This document shows, piece after piece, positions 1-6,082 of a DNA stretch of 23,380 nucleotides. Origin of the DNA: an uncultured Mesorhizobium sp. (GTDB lineage Bacteria > Pseudomonadota > Alphaproteobacteria > Rhizobiales > Rhizobiaceae); NCBI GenBank assembly GCA_937958475.1, contig CALFXR010000051.1, positions 1 through 23,380 on the forward strand, given 5' to 3'. Numbering within the stretch: the stretch's first letter is position 1; each line of letters opens with the position of its first letter. Both the position numbers and the translations under genes were made by a program. Under the pieces are notes generated by a model. The model was not told where the DNA came from and did not search any database. It worked only from the letters and a program-made list of their open reading frames with translations.

Positions 1-46
1 CCGATAGGGAGGGCGATAGCCAAGGCGTGGAGGGGTGCCGGCGCGA

Positions 47-646
47 TCAGAAACGCTCGAGCTGCGACAGGTTCACCGAGAGTCCGGGGACGGAAGAGGA
101 AACGACCAGATCTTTTTCCCCGCACGGGTGGATGGACTCATAGCCTTCCAGGCCCGGCTTGCGGTGGATATGGACGGTGCCGGTCGCCGCATCGATCACC
201 CAGAGTTCGGGAATGCCGAAATTGGCGTAGATCCGGGCCTTGCGGCCGAGATCCCAACGCAGGCTGGAATCGGCCACCTCGACCGCGAGAAGCGCGGTTT
301 TCGGACTGAGCGCGGCGAGACCGTCGGCTTTGCGGAAAAAGACGAAGTCGGGCTCGACGAAGCTGTCGTCGCTCAGGCGGAAGGTGGTCTCCAGGGCGCA
401 GACGAACTCGGCGGGCGAGTTGCGGACGAAATGGTACATCAAAGCGTTCTTCAGCAACTCGTGCTGGATGCCCTTGGCGTTCATCGGCACGATCTCCCCG
501 CCGATCAGTTCGAAGCGTTCGTCCTCGTCAAACAGGCCGAGCCGCGTCGCTTCCTCGATCTCGGCGACGCTCCAGCGCCGGCGCGGCAGACCTTCGGCAG
601 CCTGGGTCGTCGCGGACAGAGCGGGAGATCGCAGCTGCTGGTTCAT
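47..646 (-). CDS. Uma2 family (DUF820) nuclease-like protein
   Basis: The product of 199 residues matches the Uma2/DUF820 family, which has a PD-(D/E)XK restriction-endonuclease-like fold; members are abundant in cyanobacteria and rhizobia and have no settled function. Visible core residues are the GGE turn near residue 51, D100 in VEPDF, E123 in AVEVADSS and K137 in DLGRKARIY, followed by the strand GIPELWVIDA typical of the family. I chose the ATG at 646 because about 20 residues then precede the conserved RRRWSVAEIEEA segment, as is usual. A GTG at 715 with GAGG upstream would add 23 residues that look unlike the family, so the start is uncertain. The gene is monocistronic and divergent from the next one. 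Confidence 0.8.
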   Translation of the reverse strand: MNQQLRSPALSATTQAAEGLPRRRWSVAEIEEATRLGLFDEDERFELIGGEIVPMNAKGIQHELLKNALMYHFVRNSPAEFVCALETTFRLSDDSFVEPDFVFFRKADGLAALSPKTALLAVEVADSSLRWDLGRKARIYANFGIPELWVIDAATGTVHIHRKPGLEGYESIHPCGEKDLVVSSSVPGLSVNLSQLERF

Positions 647-812
647 GCCAGCGAGGATAGCACCGACGCCGTGGTCGGCAAACGGGTCTTGAAGGCGCAC
701 CCTCTCGGCGGGCACTTCAACCTCGGAGGCGCATGCGACGAGGCGCTGTCCGAGAGCGGTTGTGTATCGGAAAATTATGATTGTGTTTCAGTGTCAGAGC
801 GCCTCGCGTCGC

Positions 813-843
813 TTGACAGCCTTCGCGCCGCGCCCCCTATAAG
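813..843 (+). promoter_or_regulatory. Candidate sigma70-type promoter for the 872 gene
   Basis: A perfect TTGACA (813-818) is followed after 18 bases by CTATAA (837-842), close to the rhizobial housekeeping pattern CTTGAC/CTATAT. Transcription would start near 849, about 20 bases before the ATG at 872. The spacer is slightly long, and the match is by eye only. Confidence 0.55.
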
Positions 844-871
844 GTCACGATCTAAGTAAGGAACATGTAAG

Positions 872-1489
872 ATGGGCCTGTATGTCAGCCACATTACAAC
901 ACTTCCGACCGAACAGAAGCGTGAGCTTTATGTTTATCTTCTCGATTATGGTTGGCCGCATGGTGAATATGAGAAGATTTTTAAAGATAATTTTCAAACG
1001 ATAGCGCGGCGCGCCTCTGAAACAAAATCGATCGTTATTGCGAGTCACCGGGGCATCCATTTCGCCAACGAGGTTTTAAGCTATCATCGAGTTCTGGACT
1101 TAAATGCAGATGAGATTCTGCCGGCCATCCTGATAACGAAGACACACCCGTCCTATTTTGTTGAAACATTCGGACCCTATGAGCACCCTGTAGGAAATGC
1201 AGAGATAGATGATTTGTGCAGAAACGACGTTGTCATTATTCCTCTCAGGACAGCATGCTCTAGCACTTCTGAATTCATTCCAGTTGTAGAATCAATATTC
1301 TCTGATCTGTCGAAGGGTTTGGATTTAAAAAACTTTAGGGTTTCGACTCACGACCGGTTTCACAACAAGCCGCAGCCAAAGGATGGTGGCGGATTCATGA
1401 GACGGGTTGGAAAGTCGATAATTTTAGAGCCGAATTTCGCAGGAATCGGGGTAAATTTGAAGGAGCTTATCGGCGGCGACGCTTCGTGA
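872..1489 (+). CDS. Unrecognised AT-rich protein, 205 residues
   Basis: I do not recognise the family. The ATG at 872 follows an AAGGA ribosome-binding site and a good promoter, and the frame is open for 205 codons in a stretch where the opposite strand is not continuously open, so it is very likely a real gene. The product is a mixed alpha/beta soluble protein with no signal peptide or obvious membrane segment. Notable segments are IVIASHRGIHF around residue 55, AILITKTHPSYF around residue 87, DVVIIPLRTACSS around residue 120 and a lysine/proline-rich turn with a GGGF motif near residue 172. Its base composition (mid-40s percent GC by eye, many TTT, AAA and TTA codons) contrasts sharply with all its neighbours and suggests recent horizontal acquisition. 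It stands alone, between a divergent uma2 gene and a convergent lysR gene. Confidence 0.75.
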   Translation: MGLYVSHITTLPTEQKRELYVYLLDYGWPHGEYEKIFKDNFQTIARRASETKSIVIASHRGIHFANEVLSYHRVLDLNADEILPAILITKTHPSYFVETFGPYEHPVGNAEIDDLCRNDVVIIPLRTACSSTSEFIPVVESIFSDLSKGLDLKNFRVSTHDRFHNKPQPKDGGGFMRRVGKSIILEPNFAGIGVNLKELIGGDAS

Positions 1490-1490
1490 A

Positions 1491-1508
1491 ACAGAATCCC
1501 AATTCTGT
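1491..1508. terminator. Weak bidirectional hairpin between convergent genes
   Basis: ACAGAAT (1491-1497) pairs with ATTCTGT (1502-1508) across a 4-base loop, directly after the stop codon at 1489 and before the convergent lysR stop. No run of T follows on either strand, so termination here would be weak or assisted. Confidence 0.35.
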
Positions 1509-1555
1509 CTTAGCTGTCCGTCGCACACACTGGCACCCCCACCACCTCCCGCACG

Positions 1556-2464
1556 TTATCGCTGCCTCACCGCCCTCTGCCCCTGGGCGATGCCGATGAA
1601 GTCGCGGGCGGTCTGCGACAGGCCGGAGCCGCGGCGCCAGACCATGCCGACCTGGACGACGGGCAGGGAGCCGGAGATGTCGCGGGATTCGATGCGGTCG
1701 CCTTCCAGCGACCAGGGGCGGTAGACGAGGTCGGGCAGGAGCGCGATGCCGGCGCCGGTGGCGACGAGGCTGCGCACGGCCTCGACCGAGCGCGTGCGGA
1801 AGGCGACGTGCGGGCGGGCGCCGAGGGCCGCGAGCAGCTTGCCGGTGTTCTCCTCGATCTCGTCGACGGTGAGCATGATCAGCGGCTCGGCGGCGATGTC
1901 GTTGATGCCGATGATGTCGGCGCCGGCGAGGTGGTGGCCGAGCGGCAGCCAGAGGCGATAGGGCGAGACCTCGAGGATTTCGGCCTGCAGGGCCATGCGG
2001 TCGCGCATGTTGGAGATGACCATGACGGCGACGTCGAGCTCGCCGCCGACCAGGAGATGCTCGAGATAGTCGCCATTGTCCTCGATCGCCGAGACGTCGA
2101 CGCCGGGAAAGGCGCGGCGGTAGCGGGCGAGGAGATCGGACAGCACGTAGCCGGCGACCAGCGAGGTGACGCCGAGCTGGAGCCGCCCGGAGGCGGCCTC
2201 GCGGTCGCGGGCGAAGGCCAGCCTGGCGTCGGACACGTCGGCGAGGATCTTGGTGGCGTGGCGCAGGAACTGGTGGCCCTTGTGCGTGATCGCCAGGCCG
2301 CGCGAATGGCGCTCGAACAGCTCGACGCCGAGGTCGCCCTCCAGCTCCTTGATCGCCTCGGTGATCGCCGACTGCGAGATCGACAGGCCCTGGGCGGCGC
2401 CGGAGACCGTGCCCTTCTCGGCGACCGCGACGAAGTACTGGATCTGGCGGATGGTGAAGGCCAT
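1556..2464 (-). CDS. LysR family transcriptional regulator
   Basis: The 302-residue product is a typical LysR-type regulator in length and layout. A winged helix-turn-helix lies at about residues 4-62, including the recognition segment SISQSAITEAIKELEGDLGVELFERH, and a periplasmic-binding-protein-like effector domain covers about residues 90-290. The segment LVATGAGIALLPDLV in the C-terminal half is characteristic. The gene follows the deoR-type gene on the same strand with a gap of about 40 bases, so the two are probably cotranscribed. LysR regulators usually control adjacent divergent genes, but here the deoR-type gene lies between it and the transporter operon. Its target and ligand cannot be read from the sequence. 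Confidence 0.92.
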   Translation of the reverse strand: MAFTIRQIQYFVAVAEKGTVSGAAQGLSISQSAITEAIKELEGDLGVELFERHSRGLAITHKGHQFLRHATKILADVSDARLAFARDREAASGRLQLGVTSLVAGYVLSDLLARYRRAFPGVDVSAIEDNGDYLEHLLVGGELDVAVMVISNMRDRMALQAEILEVSPYRLWLPLGHHLAGADIIGINDIAAEPLIMLTVDEIEENTGKLLAALGARPHVAFRTRSVEAVRSLVATGAGIALLPDLVYRPWSLEGDRIESRDISGSLPVVQVGMVWRRGSGLSQTARDFIGIAQGQRAVRQR

Positions 2465-2505
2465 GGCCGCGACTTAATACGCCGCGGCGGCGCCTGGGAA
2501 GGGGC

Positions 2506-3279
2506 TCAGCCCTTCGCCGCCGGCGCGACGGTCAGCGTCACGCCCGCTTCCTCCAGCCGCGCGGCGATCTCGGCCGGCGGCGCGCGGTCGGCGACGAGTT
2601 CGCCGAGCACGGAGAAGTCGCAGACCTTGACCAGCCCGTGGCGGCCGAACTTGCTGTGGTCGGTCACGGCGACGGCGCGGGCGCCGCGGGAAAGGACCAT
2701 GCGGGCGAACTCGGCCTCCTCGAGGTCGTAGTCCATGATGCCGTTGTCGGCATCGACGGCGCCGACCGAGATGACCGCGTGGGTGACGCTGAAGCGGCTG
2801 ACAAACTCGATCGCCGAGACGCCGAAGGCCGCACCGCTGTCGCTGCGCAGCTCGCCGCCGGCCATGTAGACCTTGTTGCCGTTGACGGTGGCCAGCGTGC
2901 GGGCGATGTCGGAGGAGTTGGTCACGACCGTCAGGCGCCGGTGGCCGAGCAGTTCGCGGGCGAGGTAGCTGGTGGTCGTCCCGGTATCGAGCATGACCGA
3001 ATCGCCGTCGCGGATGGTCGAGGCGACGTGGCGCGCGATCTGCCGCTTGGCGTCGGCGTTGTCGCGCATGCGCCGCTCGAAAGGCGCCTCGCCGGCGAGA
3101 GAGGGAAGACCGATGGCGCCGTGCATCTTGATGATCGCGCCGTGGCGGGTCAGCGGCTTGACGTCGCGCCTGACCGTCTCCAGCGACACGCCGAGGCGGT
3201 CGGCGAGGCGGGCGATGGTGATGGTGCCCTCCTCCTGCAGGAGGCGGAGAATCTCGCCGTGGCGCTTGGAGTGCTTCAT
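2506..3279 (-). CDS. DeoR family transcriptional regulator
   Basis: The product (257 residues from the ATG at 3279) has the DeoR/GlpR architecture. An N-terminal winged helix (KRHGEILRLLQEEGTITIARLADRLGVS, residues 6-33) carries the family signature ETVRRDVKPL, and a DeoRC ligand domain shows DTGTTT at 98-103 and VTDHSKFGR near 205-213, the phosphate-binding loops of the family. Known members respond to phosphorylated sugars or other phosphorylated small molecules. A longer start at 3312 adds 11 residues before the conserved start region and is less likely. The gene is divergent from the transporter/demethylase operon and is the best candidate regulator of it; a phosphorylated effector would fit the two kinases encoded there (inference). 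Confidence 0.9.
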   Translation of the reverse strand: MKHSKRHGEILRLLQEEGTITIARLADRLGVSLETVRRDVKPLTRHGAIIKMHGAIGLPSLAGEAPFERRMRDNADAKRQIARHVASTIRDGDSVMLDTGTTTSYLARELLGHRRLTVVTNSSDIARTLATVNGNKVYMAGGELRSDSGAAFGVSAIEFVSRFSVTHAVISVGAVDADNGIMDYDLEEAEFARMVLSRGARAVAVTDHSKFGRHGLVKVCDFSVLGELVADRAPPAEIAARLEEAGVTLTVAPAAKG

Positions 3280-3533
3280 GAATCTGCCCACCCTGCCCGG
3301 ATTGCCGGTCATTTCATCGATTGCGTGACTGTTTCTTCGGCATCATTTCCGGCTTTGGCCCGGAACAATACATCAATCAGGCATAAAATCACAAATCGCC
3401 GCATCACTGCGTTGACAACCCCGCTTTCGCTGCGTGACATTGCTCGCCAAGCCAATCGCGGATCGTCCGAATGATCCAATAAGAAGCGGTGGCTCCGAAC
3501 ACAAGGCTGCAGAGGGTGAGCAGGAGGCTCGAC
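3280..3533. promoter_or_regulatory. Divergent control region between deoR-type gene and transport operon
   Basis: This stretch of about 250 bases without a gene separates two divergent starts and is AT-richer than its surroundings. TTGACA at 3412-3417 with a poor -10 candidate, TGACAT at 3435-3440 (17-base spacer), could drive the plus-strand operon. TTTC elements at 3312, 3332 and 3346 are a possible DeoR-type operator, but no clear dyad is seen. AGGAGG at 3522-3527 is the ribosome-binding site that fixes the binding-protein start at 3534. Confidence 0.4.
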
Positions 3534-4499
3534 ATGTCATTCCGCAATCGCATGACCACTTCCGCCGTCGCCGCGCTGGCGATTTCGGCCGCCATGGCGC
3601 TTTCGCCGGCACAGGCGCAGGAATCCACCGATCCGATCAAGCTGACGCTCCACGACTGGACCGGCCAGCTGATCACGACCGAGCTGATGGGCGAGGTCCT
3701 GAAGAAGGCAGGCTACAGCATCGAGTACGTCCAGGCCGACTACCTGGCGCAGTTCGCCGGCCTGGAAACCGGCGACCTGCACGTCGCCATGGAGATGTGG
3801 GAGACCACCGGCCGCGACGCGATGGATGCCTCCTTCGCCACCGGCAAGACCGAGAACTTCGGCCCGACGGGCATGAAGGCCAAGGAGGAGTGGTGGTTCC
3901 CCGAATACATGAAGGAGAAGTGCCCCGGCCTGCCCAACTGGGAAGCGCTGAAGGACGAGAAGTGCGCCGAGGCGTTCTCCACCGCCGAGACCGCGCCGAA
4001 GGGCCGCTACCTCGGCGGGCCGGTGACCTGGGGCGGCTTCGACGACGAGCGCGTCGAGGCGCTCGGCCTGCCCTTCGAGGTGATCCATGCGGGCACCGAC
4101 GCGGCGCTGTTCGCCGAGCTGGAGAGCGCCTACCAGCGGCAGGCGCCGATCATGCTGTGGATCTACGCTCCGCACTGGGCGCCGGCCAAGTACAAGGGCG
4201 AGTGGATCGCGTTCCCCGAATACACCAAGGAATGCTACACCGACCCGAAATGGGGCTCCAATCCGGACGCGCTCTACGACTGCGGCAAACCGTTCGGCGA
4301 GATCTGGAAGGTCGGCTGGGCCGGCGTGAAGGACAAGTGGCCGGGCGCCTACAAGGCGATCAAGGCCTTCTCGATCGACAATGACGAGATGGGCAAGATG
4401 ATCACCGCCGTCGACCTCGACGGCAAGAAGGTCAGCGAAGTCGTCGCCGAGTGGATCGGCGGCAACGAGGCGCGCTGGTCGGAGTGGATCAAGAAGTAA
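3534..4499 (+). CDS. Glycine betaine/choline-type ABC transporter substrate-binding protein
   Basis: The 321-residue product is a periplasmic binding protein of the ProX/OpuAC/ChoX family that delivers quaternary ammonium compounds to an ABC transporter. A signal peptide is clear: basic MSFRNR, a hydrophobic core at about 10-24, and cleavage near AQA at 27-29. Tryptophans that could form the aromatic cage for a trimethylammonium head group are at W42 (LHDWTGQ), W89 (AMEMWETTG), W120/W121 and W209/W215; the first two sit at positions close to those of the rhizobial choline-binding protein ChoX. Four cysteines (130, 144, 235, 250) could form disulfides. AGGAGG lies 6 bases before the ATG. The cognate ATPase and permease lie downstream but are separated by the inserted DUF559 cassette. 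The exact ligand is unknown. Confidence 0.92.
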   Translation: MSFRNRMTTSAVAALAISAAMALSPAQAQESTDPIKLTLHDWTGQLITTELMGEVLKKAGYSIEYVQADYLAQFAGLETGDLHVAMEMWETTGRDAMDASFATGKTENFGPTGMKAKEEWWFPEYMKEKCPGLPNWEALKDEKCAEAFSTAETAPKGRYLGGPVTWGGFDDERVEALGLPFEVIHAGTDAALFAELESAYQRQAPIMLWIYAPHWAPAKYKGEWIAFPEYTKECYTDPKWGSNPDALYDCGKPFGEIWKVGWAGVKDKWPGAYKAIKAFSIDNDEMGKMITAVDLDGKKVSEVVAEWIGGNEARWSEWIKK

Positions 4500-4517
4500 C
4501 ACTGGCGACGCCGCTGA

Positions 4518-4565
4518 TCCCTCCCCCTTGAGGGGAGGGTGGCCGCGCAGCGGCCGGGTGGGGTC
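4518..4565 (+). repeat. 48-bp Rhizobiales-type intergenic palindromic repeat, copy A
   Basis: This is an exact reverse complement of the copy at 5026-5073. Each copy has two hairpins: an 8-bp stem of CCCTCCCC with GGGGAGGG, and a 6-bp stem of GGCCGC with GCGGCC around a 3-base loop. Similar elements are common between genes in Rhizobiales genomes. It lies 18 bases after the binding-protein stop and could also help terminate or attenuate transcription. Confidence 0.9.
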
Positions 4566-4587
4566 GTCGCGGCAGCGCGCCAGGCAC

Positions 4588-5082
4588 ATGACGAATACGC
4601 GGATCACTCCGGAACATCGTCAGAAAGCCCGATCCCTTCGTCAAGCGATGACGAAGGGCGAGGTCTTGCTGTGGCTCGAGCTGCGCGCGCTCAAGGAAGA
4701 AGGCCTTCGGTTCAGACGGCAAGCGCCAATCGGTCCCTATGTCGTCGACTTTGTCTGTCTCGGCTCGAAGCTCGTGGTGGAACTCGATGGCGACCTGCAC
4801 GAGTTCGAGCATGGCAAGCGCCACGATCTGAACCGCGACGCCTTCCTTCGTTCGCTCGGCTACTTGACCATGCGGATCGACTACGACGAGGTCCTGGGCA
4901 CCGGCTGTGCCTGGAACGTGGCACAGATGATCAAGGGGGCCGCATTGAGCCGCCAGGACCCCACCCGGCCGCTGCGCGACCACCCTCCCCTCAAGGGGGA
5001 GGGAAAGGCCGAGCACGCCCGCCAGGACCCCACCCGGCCGCTGCGCGGCCACCCTCCCCTCAAGGGGGAGGGATCGGCGTGA
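4588..5082 (+). CDS. DUF559 domain protein (Vsr-like endonuclease fold)
   Basis: The 164-residue product carries a DUF559 domain at about residues 8-118. This family is related to very-short-patch-repair endonucleases and the PD-(D/E)XK fold. Visible hallmarks are KGEVLLWLELRA (E25), LRFRRQAPIGPYVVDF (D54), KLVVELDGDLHEF (E65, D67) and the closing R-x-x-x-L-x-x-x-GY pattern near residue 92. After the domain the frame runs through two repeat copies, so the tail contains DPTRPLRGHPPLKGEG-type peptide twice; this tail is probably not functional. The ATG at 4588 has no strong ribosome-binding site but starts right before the conserved region. The stop codon overlaps the GTG of the ATPase gene. 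Family function in rhizobia is unknown. Confidence 0.8.
   Translation: MTNTRITPEHRQKARSLRQAMTKGEVLLWLELRALKEEGLRFRRQAPIGPYVVDFVCLGSKLVVELDGDLHEFEHGKRHDLNRDAFLRSLGYLTMRIDYDEVLGTGCAWNVAQMIKGAALSRQDPTRPLRDHPPLKGEGKAEHARQDPTRPLRGHPPLKGEGSA
4957..5004 (-). repeat. 48-bp palindromic repeat, copy B
   Basis: It has the same two-hairpin structure as copies A and C, in the orientation of copy C, with one visible mismatch (CGCGAC instead of CGCGGC near 4979). The hexamer CGCCAG precedes both B and C, so B and C form a 69-base tandem unit. Confidence 0.88.
5026..5073 (-). repeat. 48-bp palindromic repeat, copy C, contains the ATPase ribosome-binding site
   Basis: This is an exact inverted copy of the repeat at 4518-4565. 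Its right end, GGGGGAGGGA (5064-5073), lies 5 bases before the GTG at 5079 and is the only plausible Shine-Dalgarno sequence for the ATPase gene. The same bases form the 3' arm of the CCCTCCCC hairpin. Confidence 0.88.
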
Positions 5083-6080
5083 AACTCGTCTGCCGCAACG
5101 TATGGAAGGTGTTCGGCGCAGGCGCCGCGGACTTCCGCACGCTCGCCGGTCCGGCGCCGACGCTCGAGACGCTGGGCAAGGCCGGGCTGATCGGCGCGGT
5201 GCGCGACGTCAATCTCGAGGTCGCGACCGGCGAGATCTTCGTCATCATGGGCCTGTCCGGCTCGGGCAAGTCGACGCTGGTGCGCTGCCTTTCGCGGCTG
5301 GTCGAGCCGACGGCCGGCGAGATCCTGTTCAACGGCGAGAACCTGCTGGCGGCGAGCGACGCCCGCATGATCGAGATCCGCCGCCACCAGATGGGCATGG
5401 TGTTCCAGCACTTCGCCCTGCTGCCGCATCTCAGCGTGCTCGCCAACGTCGCCTTCCCGCTCGAGGTGCAGGGCGTGGCGCGCGCCGAGCGCGAGGCCCG
5501 CGCGGCGAAGATGATCGAGCTGGTCGGGCTGGCCGGCAAGGAGCGCTTCCTGCCGCGCGAACTCTCCGGCGGCCAGCAGCAGCGCGTCGGCATCGCCCGC
5601 TCGCTGGCCGTGGAGCCGGAGCTGTGGTTCCTCGACGAGCCGTTCTCGGCGCTCGACCCGCTGATCCGCCGCGAGATGCAGGACGAGTTCATCCGGCTGC
5701 AGTCGGTGCTGAAGAAGACCATCGTCTTCATCACCCACGACTTCGACGAGGCAATCAGGCTGGCCGACAAGATCGCCGTCATGAAGGACGGCGAGATCGT
5801 CCAGGCCGGTACGCCGGAGGACATCGTGCTCAGCCCGGCGACGCCCTATGTCGCCGAGTTCACCCGCAACGTGCCGAAGGCGAAGGTCGTCAAGGTCGCC
5901 TCGATCATGAAGCCGGCCGGCGACGCCGCCGGGCCCTCCGTCGCGGCGACCCTGACGGTTGCGGCGGCGGCGCCGCTGTTCGCCGCGGGCACGGCCTCGC
6001 TGACGGTCGTCGACGCGGCCGGCCAGACGGTCGGCCGGCTCGACCGCGCCGACGTGGTCGACCTGATGATGAGCGGCTGA
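5079..6080 (+). CDS. Quaternary-amine ABC transporter ATP-binding protein (ProV-like)
   Basis: This is the ATPase subunit of a betaine/choline-type importer, 333 residues. All nucleotide-binding motifs are intact: Walker A GLSGSGKST at 58-66, Q-loop Q110, signature LSGGQQQRVGIARSLA from 162, Walker B LWFLDE at 182-187 and the H-loop histidine at 220 in FITHD. The N-terminal extension before the catalytic core, with ETLGKAGLIGAVRDVNLEV, is typical of ProV/OpuAA. The C-terminus has only a short segment (about 285-333, SLTVVDAAGQTVGRLDRADVVDLM) resembling half of a CBS pair, shorter than the two CBS domains of E. coli ProV. The GTG start overlaps the preceding stop as GTGA, and its ribosome-binding site lies in the repeat. 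The permease gene follows after 2 bases. Confidence 0.94.
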   Translation: MKLVCRNVWKVFGAGAADFRTLAGPAPTLETLGKAGLIGAVRDVNLEVATGEIFVIMGLSGSGKSTLVRCLSRLVEPTAGEILFNGENLLAASDARMIEIRRHQMGMVFQHFALLPHLSVLANVAFPLEVQGVARAEREARAAKMIELVGLAGKERFLPRELSGGQQQRVGIARSLAVEPELWFLDEPFSALDPLIRREMQDEFIRLQSVLKKTIVFITHDFDEAIRLADKIAVMKDGEIVQAGTPEDIVLSPATPYVAEFTRNVPKAKVVKVASIMKPAGDAAGPSVAATLTVAAAAPLFAAGTASLTVVDAAGQTVGRLDRADVVDLMMSG

Positions 6081-6082
6081 CC

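Larger units (their letters stand above)
4518..5073 (+). mobile_element. Inverted-repeat-bounded DUF559 nuclease cassette
   Basis: Perfect 48-bp inverted repeats (4518-4565 and 5026-5073) enclose one gene for a Vsr-like DUF559 protein, with a third, direct copy of the repeat just inside the right end. The unit interrupts an otherwise contiguous ABC transporter operon. The arrangement resembles non-autonomous or REP-associated elements, but no transposase is present and no convincing target duplication is visible. That it is mobile is inference. Confidence 0.5.

Noticed and set aside
774..798. Possible minus-strand promoter for the Uma2 gene (CATAAT with CTGACA)
   Set aside because: The spacing between the two hexamers is only about 13 bases, too short for a sigma70 promoter.
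3373..3676. Small minus-strand frames overlapping the operon promoter region and the binding-protein start
   Set aside because: No ribosome-binding site or family resemblance, and they overlap the signal peptide coding region.
4539..5078. Upstream in-frame extension of the ATPase gene through the DUF559 cassette
   Set aside because: The extension translates to Arg/Pro-rich sequence with no ABC homology; the GTG at 5079 begins exactly at the family N-terminus and has a good ribosome-binding site.
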